Shown: in pieces, positions 45,157-53,544 of the stretch
Layout: every line of letters starts with the position of its first letter
Position numbering within the stretch: position 1 is the first letter of the stretch
Assembly (NCBI RefSeq): GCF_007829035.1
Contig: NZ_VIVQ01000003.1
Coordinates: forward strand, 124,001-188,000
Source: Rudaeicoccus suwonensis
GTDB lineage: Bacteria; Actinomycetota; Actinomycetes; Actinomycetales; Dermatophilaceae
Reading direction: 5' to 3'
Length of the DNA: 64,000 nt
The notes under the pieces: model-generated
Told to the model about the DNA's origin: nothing
The model's input: only the letters and a program-made list of their open reading frames with translations
The model's database searches: none
Program-made: the position numbers and the translations under genes

Positions 45157-45948
45157 TCAGTGACCGGTGAATTCAGGTGCGCGCTTGTTCAGGAAGGCGT
45201 CGACGGCCGCGTGGTGGTCGTCGGTGGACCCGGTCGCAGTCATGAGCTCGGCTTCGTGTGCCAGTGATTCGGCGAGGGTGTGGGTCGCGGAGAACTCCAC
45301 CGCACGTCGCATCGCGCCATACGACAGGGTCGGTCCGTCGGCCAGCCGGGTGCCGACCTCGTGCACCCGAGCCGCGAAGTCGTCGGCGGCGACCACCTCG
45401 GTCGCCAGGCCCAGCGTCAGCGCCTCCGGCGCGCGGACCGTGCGCGGCATGAGCAGCAGTTCTTTGGCCTTGGCCATGCCGACCAGTCGTGGCAGCCAGA
45501 ACGACGAACCCGAATCGCACGACAGCGCGATGCCGGCGAAGGCCAGGTTGAAGCCGGCGTCCTCGCTGCAGATGCGCAGATCACACGCGAACGCGAAGGC
45601 GGCACCCGCTCCCGCCGCGACGCCGTTCACCGCGGCGACGACCGGCTTGTTCATCGTCGACAGCGCGGTGACGATCGGGTTGTAGTGCTCGGGCACGGTC
45701 GTGAACAACGCATCTGCCCCCTGCGCCAGCAGGTCGACGTGCTCCTTGAGGTCCTGCCCGACGCAGAACGCGCGCCCGGTGCCGGTGAGCACGACGCAGC
45801 GCACCTGGTCATCGTCGGTGACCTCGTCGATGGCGGCGAGCAAGGCCTCCTTGGTCGCGACGTCGAGAGAGTTCATCGCCTCCGGCCGGTTCAGTCGGAC
45901 GGTCGCCAGCGCCCCGTCACGTTCGAGCACCACGGGTCCATCGGTCAT
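45157..45948 (-). CDS. Enoyl-CoA hydratase/isomerase family protein
   Basis: 263 residues from ATG 45948 with a GGAGG ribosome site. Crotonase-fold motifs: GTGRAFCVGQDLKEH near residue 60 and VAAVNGVAAGAGAAFAFACDL near 105, the oxyanion-hole glycines. Glu is not seen at both of the usual catalytic positions, so hydratase or isomerase activity cannot be settled. Sharing an operon with a PaaX-type repressor suggests phenylacetate degradation (PaaF/PaaG-like), but no other paa gene is present. Confidence 0.88.
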   Translation of the reverse strand: MTDGPVVLERDGALATVRLNRPEAMNSLDVATKEALLAAIDEVTDDDQVRCVVLTGTGRAFCVGQDLKEHVDLLAQGADALFTTVPEHYNPIVTALSTMNKPVVAAVNGVAAGAGAAFAFACDLRICSEDAGFNLAFAGIALSCDSGSSFWLPRLVGMAKAKELLLMPRTVRAPEALTLGLATEVVAADDFAARVHEVGTRLADGPTLSYGAMRRAVEFSATHTLAESLAHEAELMTATGSTDDHHAAVDAFLNKRAPEFTGH

Positions 45949-45964
45949 CTCGTCCTCCGTCTTG

Positions 45965-46750
45965 TCATCGGCGTGCGCCTGGGTCGGCAAGACATTCTGC
46001 GACGTATGCCGTTGCGCCCGGCCACAGGGCTGTCGTCGCCTCGCGGAAACGTTCGGCAGCCTCCTGCCCGGGCCAGGCGTCGGGTAGCAGACGTGCAGGC
46101 AGTCCCGGATCGGTGAACAAGAACTTGCGCCAGGCGTGCACGATGAGTGCCCGGGCCGCGTAGGCAGACTCACCGGACCGTATGGCGCAGCTTCCCGTCT
46201 GCTCGCGTAGCCACAGAAGGAAGCTGCTGTATGACGCAGCCAGCGCCTCGAGGTCCCACAATTGCGCGGCCAGCTGCGCTCCGGGCTGTTCCAGGTTTGC
46301 GTGGAACGAATGAAGCGGCACTCCTGCGGTGGCCGCGCCGAGTTCGGAGCTGGCGCGAGGCGCGACCCAGGTGCTCGGTCCGAGCCGGCCGTATCCGAGG
46401 AACTGCAGTGAGGCAGCGAGCCTGTCGCGAGCACTGCGATCGCTGACGTGACCGGTCACCACGACGTGCCACCGGCCGTCCCAGTCGTGCACGGGCCCTT
46501 GGAAGATGCGGGTCCATGCTGCACCGAGCCGGGCTCGCGCCCGTGCGGTGGCGACATATCCACGGACACCGTGGTCTTCTCGTGGCGCGAGCCACCCCTC
46601 ACGGGTCATCCGGGAGATCGCTGTCCGCGTAGCGGGCGCCGCGACGTCGACTGCCCCGGTGAGCCGCACGACGGCCTGGACCGGAGCCCAGCCGTCACGC
46701 GCGAGGAGGTGATCGCCATACAGGTCGAAAATGGCGGATCTGGCGCGCAT
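45965..46750 (-). CDS. PaaX-family transcriptional repressor
   Basis: 261 residues from ATG 46750. A winged helix at the start (SAIFDLYGDHLLA, then ATRTAISRMTREGWL), a PaaX central domain with WDGRWHVVVTGH near 90, and a C-terminal helical domain near FLLWLREQTG. PaaX represses phenylacetate genes and responds to phenylacetyl-CoA. It is followed after 16 bases by the enoyl-CoA hydratase gene, its probable target. Confidence 0.88.
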   Translation of the reverse strand: MRARSAIFDLYGDHLLARDGWAPVQAVVRLTGAVDVAAPATRTAISRMTREGWLAPREDHGVRGYVATARARARLGAAWTRIFQGPVHDWDGRWHVVVTGHVSDRSARDRLAASLQFLGYGRLGPSTWVAPRASSELGAATAGVPLHSFHANLEQPGAQLAAQLWDLEALAASYSSFLLWLREQTGSCAIRSGESAYAARALIVHAWRKFLFTDPGLPARLLPDAWPGQEAAERFREATTALWPGATAYVAECLADPGARR

Positions 46751-46919
46751 GGGCCCCAAGTCTGCCTCAGGATGACGGGTGCAGGATTTCCCCCTCGCGG
46801 TGAATCCTGAAATAATGGGCCAACGACTGGTCGCACCGCCGGGTCTCCGGCACACCAACACTGCGTGGCATTTCGGTGCGGCTGCTGATGCAGCCACGCA
46901 GGCGGAAGGGGAAGCACCC

Positions 46920-47087
46920 ATGGCGGCGATGAAGCCGAGGACCGGGGACGGTCCGCTCGAAGTCACCAAGGAAGGCCGCAGCATTCTGCTGCGCATGCCG
47001 CTCGAAGGTGGTGGCCGCCTGGTCGTCGAGATGAACGCCGAGGAGGCCAAGGCGCTCGGCGACGCGATCAAGGGCTGCGTCGGCTGA
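46920..47087 (+). CDS. DUF3117 protein
   Basis: 55 residues (MAAMKPRTGDGPLEVTKEGR, ending DAIKGCVG), the conserved small actinobacterial DUF3117. A GGGGAAG ribosome site supports ATG 46920 over longer readings. Its function is unknown. A hairpin follows the stop. Confidence 0.9.
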   Translation: MAAMKPRTGDGPLEVTKEGRSILLRMPLEGGGRLVVEMNAEEAKALGDAIKGCVG

Positions 47088-47111
47088 CCTGCCGCACATC
47101 CGTTCATCGAA

Positions 47112-47148
47112 AACGGCCCTCGCTCCCGATCAGGGATCGTGGGCCGTT
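47112..47148 (+). terminator. Terminator after the DUF3117 gene
   Basis: AACGGCCC at 47112-47119 pairs with GGGCCGTT at 47141-47148. An inner GATC-containing segment can pair further. TTTCG follows. Confidence 0.7.
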
Positions 47149-47197
47149 TCGCTGCCCGGACCGGCCATCTGCCTCCTGCCGCACTCAGCGGCCAGAC

Positions 47198-47830
47198 TCA
47201 GCGGCGCACCGCTGTGAGCAGTCCGTCGCCCACCGGCAACAACGTGGTCACAAGTTCCGGATCCTCGCGCAATTGTTTGCCGAGGTCCCGCAGGAGCACC
47301 GTCGTCTCGTCGCGGTCAGCCGGGTCGGCGACCCGGTCGCGCCACAGCATCTTGTTGATCGCGAGGACGCCGCCACGTCGCAGCAGCCGCCGTGCGTGCG
47401 GGATGTGGTCGGGATAGTCCTGAGCGTGGCCGTCGAGCAGCACCACGTCGTAGCCACCGTCGGCCAAGCGTGCCATCACCTGCAGCGCGTCGCCGGTGAT
47501 GATGCGGGCGCGTTGCGCGGCGACACCGGCCTCGCTGAAAGCCTGACGGGCAGCGCGCTGGTGTTCAGGATTGATGTCGATCGTGGTCAGCACACCGTCG
47601 CTCGGCATACCGTCCAACAGGCAGAGCCCGGAGACTCCCGCGCCGGTGCCGACCTCGACGATCGCCCGGGCATTGGCCGCCGCCGCCAACACGCGCAGCG
47701 CCGCACCAGCACCGCTGCTGACGGCTTCGCAGTGCAGCTTGGCGGCGCGTTCGCGGGCCCGGTCGAGCACGTCAGTCTCAGTGACGAATTCTTCGGCATA
47801 GGCCCAGGTCGCCGGCCGCATCGATGACAT
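47198..47830 (-). CDS. O-methyltransferase family protein (Rv1220c-like)
   Basis: 210 residues. SAM motif IVEVGTGAGVSGLCLLDG near residue 58 and the catechol-O-methyltransferase-like VVLLDGHAQDYPDHI near 130. It is divergent to sigE, exactly as Rv1220c is in M. tuberculosis. The substrate is unknown. Confidence 0.88.
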   Translation of the reverse strand: MSSMRPATWAYAEEFVTETDVLDRARERAAKLHCEAVSSGAGAALRVLAAAANARAIVEVGTGAGVSGLCLLDGMPSDGVLTTIDINPEHQRAARQAFSEAGVAAQRARIITGDALQVMARLADGGYDVVLLDGHAQDYPDHIPHARRLLRRGGVLAINKMLWRDRVADPADRDETTVLLRDLGKQLREDPELVTTLLPVGDGLLTAVRR

Positions 47831-47854
47831 GACAGAAAGTTAACCGGTCATCGG

Positions 47855-47881
47855 GGAAACGAATCGGCCCGGCCCGCCGTT
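47855..47881 (+). promoter_or_regulatory. Possible ECF-type promoter of sigE
   Basis: GGAAAC at 47855-47860 and CGTT at 47878-47881 are 17 bases apart, similar to the GGAAC/CGTT pattern of SigE/SigH promoters, which would give self-regulation. The leader would be about 105 bases. Confidence 0.4.
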
Positions 47882-47993
47882 GTACCGGCTGAACCGTCAT
47901 CGACAGTGGATTGTGTATGCATAGCGGATCCACAGGTTCACAGGCAAGGATGTCCTAAGTAGGGACTTCCGACAACGAGATGAGTGCAACGCC

Positions 47994-48626
47994 ATGACCG
48001 ACCAGCCGCTGCGGGGAGCAGTCAAGACCGAGGTGCCAGATGTGGCCCCTCCGGGCTGGCAGCCACCCACCTGGGAAGAAATCGTCACCGAGCACTCCGC
48101 GCGCGTCTACCGCCTCTCCTACCGTCTGACCGGCAACGTCCACGACGCCGAAGACCTGACCCATGACGTCTTCGTGCGTGTGTTCCGTTCGCTGCACTCC
48201 TACCGACCGGGCACCTTCGAGGGCTGGTTGCACCGCATCACCACCAACGTCTTCCTCGACAAGATGCGCCGCAAGCAGCGCATCCGCTTCGACGCGCTCG
48301 CCGACGACGCCGCGGCCCGCCTGCCCAGCCGCGAGGGCAGCCCGGAGCAGCTGTATGCCGATGCCCACTTCGACGACGACATTCAGCGCGCGCTCGATGC
48401 TCTGGCGCCTGACTTCCGTGCAGCGGTCGTGCTCTGTGACATCGAGGGGCTCTCCTACGAAGAGATCGCCGCAACGCTCGACATCAAGCTCGGCACGGTG
48501 CGCTCGCGGATTCACCGTGGGCGCGCGCAGTTGCGCGAGGCGCTGGCCCATCGCGCTCCGGAGAACCGCTCGTCCGGCGCACGTGTCGCCACCCCGAGCC
48601 TGACGCCCGCCGTGGGGGTCCGTTGA
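47994..48626 (+). CDS. sigE: ECF sigma factor SigE
   Basis: 210 residues. Region 2 has [25 protein letters not shown] and [22 protein letters not shown]; region 4 has [23 protein letters not shown] and [17 protein letters not shown]. The gene order O-methyltransferase, sigma, anti-sigma, tatB, mrp matches the mycobacterial sigE region. It should direct the response to cell-envelope stress. The stop overlaps the start of the anti-sigma gene. Confidence 0.92.
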   Translation: MTDQPLRGAVKTEVPDVAPPGWQPPTWEEIVTEHSARVYRLSYRLTGNVHDAEDLTHDVFVRVFRSLHSYRPGTFEGWLHRITTNVFLDKMRRKQRIRFDALADDAAARLPSREGSPEQLYADAHFDDDIQRALDALAPDFRAAVVLCDIEGLSYEEIAATLDIKLGTVRSRIHRGRAQLREALAHRAPENRSSGARVATPSLTPAVGVR

Positions 48627-49195
48627 TCTTCGCCCGCACCGAGGAGCACCTCGGAGATCGCATCGCCGACTATGTCGACGGTGTGCTCGATGCCGCGGAG
48701 GAACACAAAGTCGAGGTCCACCTGACGGTCTGCCAGCACTGCCGCCATGCCGTCGAGCAGGAGCGGGCGATCATCGCCCAGTTGCGGTCGGTGCGCTTCG
48801 ACGCGGGCGGCCACCAGCAGATGATGGCGAGTCTGTTGTCGCTGGCCGGCCCGGACAGCGGTGTTGGCGCTCATCCGATGGCAGGCCCGGTGGCAGGTTC
48901 GGACCGGCAGGCGCTCGCGGTCGTCACCGCCGGTGCTCCGCCGCAGTATCAGTCCGCGCGCCGCTCGATGGCCTGCGCGTTGTTTGCGGTGGCCGGATGC
49001 GTCGGGGTCGCCTTGGCGGCGACGAGCGCGACCGTCGGCACCTCTACGCCGCCACGGCACCAGCCGGCCCTGTCCAACCGGGCTTTCCACGTGCATGACC
49101 TGCCGGGCACCACCTCGACGCCGATCCGCACGGTGTCCGCCCGCGGGCCGCAGCCGGAGGATTCGGTGGCACAGATCGGCTGGCACTTTCCGTAA
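48623..49195 (+). CDS. Anti-sigma factor (RseA-like, zinc type)
   Basis: 190 residues from a TTG overlapping the sigE stop. N-terminal zinc anti-sigma motif HLTVCQHC (H-x3-C-x2-C) near residue 33, then a variable middle part and one membrane segment near 120-140. This agrees with RseA of SigE, which loses zinc or its partner on oxidation or proteolysis. The rare TTG may reduce its level relative to the sigma factor. Confidence 0.85.
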   Translation: MIFARTEEHLGDRIADYVDGVLDAAEEHKVEVHLTVCQHCRHAVEQERAIIAQLRSVRFDAGGHQQMMASLLSLAGPDSGVGAHPMAGPVAGSDRQALAVVTAGAPPQYQSARRSMACALFAVAGCVGVALAATSATVGTSTPPRHQPALSNRAFHVHDLPGTTSTPIRTVSARGPQPEDSVAQIGWHFP

Positions 49196-49349
49196 CCACG
49201 TGCTGACACGGGGTGCCGGATCGTCGCGCTCCGGTCCGGTGGGCCGCCCGTCGTGACGCGGGTGCAAGAATCAACACTGCAGCGCCGTATGGCGCGAACG
49301 TAGTCGCGTGCCTCCCCGCGGAGCGCCCACAACGCAGAAGAGGATGGCA

Positions 49350-49736
49350 GTGGAGATCTTCGGCATCGGCACCTCGGATCTGTTGATCCTGATCGTGCTG
49401 GCGATGGTGCTTGTGGGTCCGGACCACTTGCCGGAGTATGTCGGCAAACTGCGAACGTTTATCCGTCAGGCTCGTGAGATGGCAGACGGGGCCAAGTCGC
49501 AGCTCAAGGACCAGATGGGTCCGGAGTTCCAGGACATCGACTGGCGCGCGTACGACCCCCGGCAGTACGACCCGCGCAAGATCGTGCGCGACGCATTGTT
49601 CGACACACCCGGTGACGCAGCGGCCCCGGATGCCGCAGCGGTTCCGCCGACACCGGCGCCCTATCTCAACCCGGCCAACGACTACCGCAGGTTCGATCCC
49701 GACCGGGCCACGCCGTTCGACCACGACGCCACCTGA
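49350..49736 (+). CDS. tatB: Sec-independent translocase subunit TatB
   Basis: 128 residues from GTG 49350, preferred because AGAGG lies six bases before it; ATG 49344 is possible. The TatB signature is MEIFGIGTSDLLILIVLAMVLVGPDHLPEYVGKL: a short helix, a Gly-Pro hinge and an amphipathic helix. The tail is Pro- and Asp-rich. It works in Tat export with TatA/TatC, encoded elsewhere. Several Tat substrates (EfeB and the protein at 12348) occur in this window. There is no htrA gene between the anti-sigma gene and tatB, unlike in mycobacteria. Confidence 0.92.
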   Translation: MEIFGIGTSDLLILIVLAMVLVGPDHLPEYVGKLRTFIRQAREMADGAKSQLKDQMGPEFQDIDWRAYDPRQYDPRKIVRDALFDTPGDAAAPDAAAVPPTPAPYLNPANDYRRFDPDRATPFDHDAT

Positions 49737-49743
49737 CGCCTGT

Positions 49744-49841
49744 GCAGTGCCCCGGATGGTGGGGCAGCGCACAGCGCCGGAAGAGGGGAGTCGACCCGCC
49801 TGGGCAGTGCCCCGGATGGTGGGGCAGCGCACAGCGCCGGA
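49744..49841. repeat. Duplicated hairpin element between tatB and mrp
   Basis: A 38-base sequence occurs at 49744-49781 and again, identically, at 49804-49841 (period 60). Each holds TGCCCC and GGGGCA around a seven-base loop. Lying between convergent genes, the pair probably acts as a double bidirectional terminator. Confidence 0.85.
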
Positions 49842-49872
49842 TCGCGTGAACCCGGCTGCGCCGACAACGACG

Positions 49873-51006
49873 TCAGCGACCAGCCGGCGTCAGCCCGAGC
49901 GAACGACCGGCGAGTCCGCGAGCGCGTGAGGCCAAGCCACGAGCAATACCGCGCAGCGCGACGGCAGCGGGAGCGTCCGGCCGGCCGAGAACCACCGGCA
50001 TACCGGCGTCTGCGCCCTCACGCAGGGTGACATCCAGCGGGATCTGACCGAGCAGCGCAACCTCGGCTCCGACCGAGCGGGTGAGCGATTCGGCGACAGC
50101 GTGACCCCCACCGCTGCCGAAGATCTCCTGGCGAGTGCCGTCGGGGAGTTCCAGCCACGACATGTTCTCGATGACACCCGCAATGCGCTGTTTGGTCTGC
50201 AGCGCGATGGCCCCGGCGCGCTCGGCGACCTCCGCGGCGGCCTGCTGCGGTGTCGTGACGACCAAGATCTCTGCGTTCGGGATCAGTTGGGCGACCGAGA
50301 TGGCGATGTCGCCGGTGCCCGGCGGCAGGTCGAGCAGCAGGACATCCAGGTCGCCCCAGAAGACGTCGCCGAGGAACTGCTGTAGCGCGCGGTGCAGCAT
50401 CGGCCCGCGCCACACGACAGGTTGGTTGCCGGGCACGAACATGCCGATCGAGATGACCTTCACACCGTGGCTGTCGGGCGGCAGGATCATGTCGTCCACC
50501 TGGGTGGGTCGACGCTCCACGCCGAGCATGCGTGGCACCGAGAAGCCGTAGATGTCGGCATCGACGACGCCTACGCGAAGGCCCGAATCCGCAAGAGCCG
50601 CAGCCAGATTCACGGTCACCGACGACTTGCCGACGCCGCCCTTGCCGGACGCCACGGCATACACGCGGGTCAGCGATCCCGGCTTGGCGAACGGGATCTC
50701 CTTCTCGGCCTGGCCACCCCGCAGGCGGTCACGCAGGGCGCCGCGTTGCTCGTCCGACATCACACCGAGGCGCACGTCGACGCCGGTGACACCCTCGACG
50801 GCGCTCACCGCCTCGGTGGTGTCCTGGGTGAGCTTCGACTTGAGGGGGCACCCCGCGATCGTCAGCAGCAGGGTCACGGTCACGTGGCCGGTCTCGGAGA
50901 TCTCCACGGATTCGACCATGTCGAGCTCGGTGACGGGGCGCTTGATCTCGGGATCCTGAACGGTCGCCAGCGCGGCCGCGACGGCGTCCTGGGTGGGGGC
51001 AGACAT
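49873..51006 (-). CDS. mrp: Mrp/NBP35-type Fe-S cluster carrier ATPase
   Basis: 377 residues from ATG 51006, which has GGAGAG upstream. An N-terminal MIP18-like domain (residues 1-90) is followed by the P-loop domain with deviant Walker A ASGKGGVGKSSVTVN near 117 and VDADIYGFSVPRMLG near 150. The usual C-x-x-C near the dimer interface is absent as far as I can see, as in other actinobacterial Mrp proteins. It should deliver Fe-S clusters to target enzymes. Confidence 0.93.
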   Translation of the reverse strand: MSAPTQDAVAAALATVQDPEIKRPVTELDMVESVEISETGHVTVTLLLTIAGCPLKSKLTQDTTEAVSAVEGVTGVDVRLGVMSDEQRGALRDRLRGGQAEKEIPFAKPGSLTRVYAVASGKGGVGKSSVTVNLAAALADSGLRVGVVDADIYGFSVPRMLGVERRPTQVDDMILPPDSHGVKVISIGMFVPGNQPVVWRGPMLHRALQQFLGDVFWGDLDVLLLDLPPGTGDIAISVAQLIPNAEILVVTTPQQAAAEVAERAGAIALQTKQRIAGVIENMSWLELPDGTRQEIFGSGGGHAVAESLTRSVGAEVALLGQIPLDVTLREGADAGMPVVLGRPDAPAAVALRGIARGLASRARGLAGRSLGLTPAGR

Positions 51007-51096
51007 GCTCTCCATCGTAGGTGGGCGTCTGGATGACCGTGCGGGCGCCCGGGGGCACCCTGCAGGCGCGTGGACGTCCACTGGCATCCGCAGGAT

Positions 51097-51684
51097 TCAG
51101 CGGGTGGAGACCTCGGCCTCGAGGTCGGGTTCGCTCGGATCGTGGCGCAGATAACCGCGTTCTTCCATCTCGTCCAGCAGCGAACGCAACTCCGAGCGCA
51201 CGAAGTCGCGCGTCGCGGTCTCGCGCATCGCCAGCCGCAGCGAGGCGACCTCACGGGTGAGAAACTCGGTGTCGGCGAGATTGCGCTCGTCGCGCGCCCG
51301 GTCGGACTCGATGGCGACGCGATCGCGGTCGTCGTGGCGGTTCTGTGCGAGCAGGATCAGCGGAGCGGCATACGACGCCTGGGTGGAGAAGAACAGGTTC
51401 AGCAGAATGAACGGGTAGGGGTCCCACTTGAGACCGTAGATGCCCAAGAGGTTGAGCGCGATCCAGATGATCACGAAGATCGTCATCCAGATCAAGAACT
51501 GCGCGGTGCCCATGTAACGCGCGAAATCCTCGGCGAACCGGCCGAAGGTGTCGGACTCCATCTGGATGCGCGGCAGCAGCCGGCGTCCCGCCTCACGCGG
51601 CTGATCGAGGCGGGAGGTGTCGCCGGGGCGGCGGGTGGTCCGCTTGGTGACAGGACGCTGTTCGTCGCGATCCTTCTCAGCCAT
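51097..51684 (-). CDS. DUF1003 membrane protein
   Basis: 195 residues with two membrane helices at about 60-110 (FLIWMTIFVIIWIALNLLG, then YPFILLNLFFSTQASYAAPL, the DUF1003 core) and a coiled-coil C-terminus rich in Arg and Glu. The ATG overlaps the stop of the upstream MgtE-N/CBS gene by eight bases. The two are paired in many actinobacteria (Rv1232c-Rv1234 area), but the function is unknown. Confidence 0.9.
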   Translation of the reverse strand: MAEKDRDEQRPVTKRTTRRPGDTSRLDQPREAGRRLLPRIQMESDTFGRFAEDFARYMGTAQFLIWMTIFVIIWIALNLLGIYGLKWDPYPFILLNLFFSTQASYAAPLILLAQNRHDDRDRVAIESDRARDERNLADTEFLTREVASLRLAMRETATRDFVRSELRSLLDEMEERGYLRHDPSEPDLEAEVSTR

Positions 51685-52999
51685 CGGAAGCCTCCAGCTG
51701 GGTGCTGTGCTGCCGGTGCTCGGTGGCTCGGCGGACATCGTGGCGTGCTTCCCGCCAGTCGTCGGGGAGGATGTGGTCGAGGACGTCGTCGACGGTCACC
51801 GCGCCGAGCAGCCGACCCGTGTCGTCGACGATGGGCACGCTCACCAGGTTGTATGTCGCGAGCATGCGCGTCACCTCCCCGAGCGGCGCCACATCACGCA
51901 ACGGCTCGATGGTCTTGTCGACAACCGCGCCGACCGCTGAATGCGGCGGTTCACGCAGCAGTCGCTGGGTGTGGACGATCCCGATGAATTTGCCCGTCGG
52001 GGTTTCCAGCGGGGGTCGGCACACGAAGACGCTCGACGCGAGCGCGGGTGCGAGCTCTTCGCGGCGAACGACGGCCAGGGCCTCCGCGATGGTCGCCTCC
52101 GGGCCCAGCACGACCGGCTCGGTCGTCATGAGACCACCGGCGGTGTTCTCGTCATACCGCAGCAGACGTCGCAGCGGCTCGGCTTCGTCGGGCTCCATCA
52201 GTTGCAGGAGTTCTTCGGCCTGGTCCGGATGCAGGTCGGCCAGCAGGTCGGCGGCATCGTCAGGTTCCATGGCCTCGAGGACGTCGGCGGCACGCTCGGT
52301 GTCGAGGCCGGCGATGATCTCGACCTGGTCGTCCTCTGGCAACTCCTCGAGCACGTCGGCGAGCTTGTTGTCGTCGAGTGCGGCCGCGACCTCGGCGCGG
52401 CGCTTGGGGTTGAGGTCGTGGATCACTTCGGCGAGGTCGGCGACGCGCAGGTCGTCATACGTCGCGAGCAGTCGTTCCGCGCTCTGCGCCTCGGGCTGCT
52501 GGTGCAGCCCCATCACGTCGCGCACGTCGACGAGCATCGTCTTGCCGTTACGCCGCCGGGTCAGTCGCGACATCGCCTTGGATGCGGGGGACACGCGGTC
52601 GACCTGGCGGACGAAAACCCGCACCATGACCCAGTCGCGGCGGGCGTTCTGCTCGATGGCGGTGTCCTCGACCAGCGCCGTGAGGATCTCGTCGCCGTCG
52701 CGGACCTGCACCTCGCGGTCGAAAAGCTCTGCAAGCACGAGGGTTTCGCCGGTGCGCTGCTCGAAGCGACGCATGTTGACCAGCCCGGTCGTGATGACCG
52801 AGGCGGCATCGATGCTGGTGACCCGGGTCATCGGCACGAACACCCTGCGTTTGCCGGGCACCTCCGTCACCAGGCCGATCGCCCGCGGCTGGCTGCCGGT
52901 GAAGGTGATCACGACATCTCGGACTCGGCCGACCCGATCGCCGAGAGGGTCGAGAACGGTGAGTCCGGCGATTCTGGCTACGAAGACGCGGGTGCTCAC
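51677..52999 (-). CDS. PRC-barrel/MgtE-N/CBS-domain protein without a channel domain
   Basis: 440 residues. A PRC-barrel-like start (about 1-120, VRDVVITFTGSQPRAIGLV), the MgtE intracellular N domain (about 180-290, repeated ADVLEELPEDDQ and AADLLADLHPDQ helices), and two CBS domains (about 300-420). The five-helix Mg channel of MgtE is missing, so this is a soluble sensor-like protein that may bind Mg or nucleotides. The M. tuberculosis counterpart is Rv1232c by layout. It is coupled to the DUF1003 membrane protein, a candidate partner. Confidence 0.9.
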   Translation of the reverse strand: MSTRVFVARIAGLTVLDPLGDRVGRVRDVVITFTGSQPRAIGLVTEVPGKRRVFVPMTRVTSIDAASVITTGLVNMRRFEQRTGETLVLAELFDREVQVRDGDEILTALVEDTAIEQNARRDWVMVRVFVRQVDRVSPASKAMSRLTRRRNGKTMLVDVRDVMGLHQQPEAQSAERLLATYDDLRVADLAEVIHDLNPKRRAEVAAALDDNKLADVLEELPEDDQVEIIAGLDTERAADVLEAMEPDDAADLLADLHPDQAEELLQLMEPDEAEPLRRLLRYDENTAGGLMTTEPVVLGPEATIAEALAVVRREELAPALASSVFVCRPPLETPTGKFIGIVHTQRLLREPPHSAVGAVVDKTIEPLRDVAPLGEVTRMLATYNLVSVPIVDDTGRLLGAVTVDDVLDHILPDDWREARHDVRRATEHRQHSTQLEASDG

Positions 53000-53008
53000 C
53001 CGGGTAGG

Positions 53009-53386
53009 TTAGCCAGTTGCCGTGGACGAAGTGGCGTCGGTCTCGATGCGCCAGCAGGTGCACTCCTGAGCCCACCGCGAAGCGACGTCGCCCGTCGGCG
53101 TGTTCTGCCGTGCGGCGAGCAATGCGGCAACGGCGGTGTCCCACTCGGGTGTGTGCGGCGCGAGCGTGATCGCGCGGGCGGGCAGCGGACCGACTGCGGC
53201 CCGGGTGTCTTTGTCGCGGAGGGTGATCTGCAGGGTGGCCGGCAGTGGCGGCACCCGTTGTTCGCCGGGCCCTGACAGGACGTATGCCGCACCCTCGGCT
53301 GCGGCATACCAGACCGGAACGGTGCGCTCCGGCAGCACCAACCAGGCGATCTTCGACTTGGCCAAGGCAGTTGCGGCATCCATCAC
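53009..53386 (-). CDS. Conserved hypothetical protein
   Basis: 125 residues (or 124 from the second Met). KIAWLVLPERTVPVWYAAAEGAAYVLSGPGEQ reads like the first strands of a split-barrel or FMN-binding-like domain, but cofactor residues are not clear. The gene has a perfect inverted GTATGCCGCA/TGCGGCATAC repeat at 53282-53309, with an eight-base loop, in its coding sequence. Function unknown. Confidence 0.65.
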   Translation of the reverse strand: MMDAATALAKSKIAWLVLPERTVPVWYAAAEGAAYVLSGPGEQRVPPLPATLQITLRDKDTRAAVGPLPARAITLAPHTPEWDTAVAALLAARQNTPTGDVASRWAQECTCWRIETDATSSTATG

Positions 53387-53481
53387 GGCATCGACGATAG
53401 ACCGCGGTCACGGCGGGCATCCGTCGATTGCTCGACGCGCCGTGCCAACCGGCGCGGGTGCTCGCGCGTCTTACCTGGTGT

Positions 53482-53539
53482 CGCCGCCGGTCACGGACGA
53501 CGGGCCCTTCGGGGGAGCGCCGTGGCGTGACCGGCGGCG
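53482..53539 (-). terminator. Hairpin downstream of the aminopeptidase gene
   Basis: CGCCGCCGGTCACG at 53482-53495 pairs perfectly with CGTGACCGGCGGCG at 53526-53539, with a 30-base loop. It lies just past the pepP stop on the minus strand. Confidence 0.6.
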
Positions 53540-53544
53540 AACCA

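Noticed and set aside
46779-47087. Longer start for the DUF3117 protein
   Set aside because: The 55-residue form matches the family and has a good ribosome site; the upstream extension does not.
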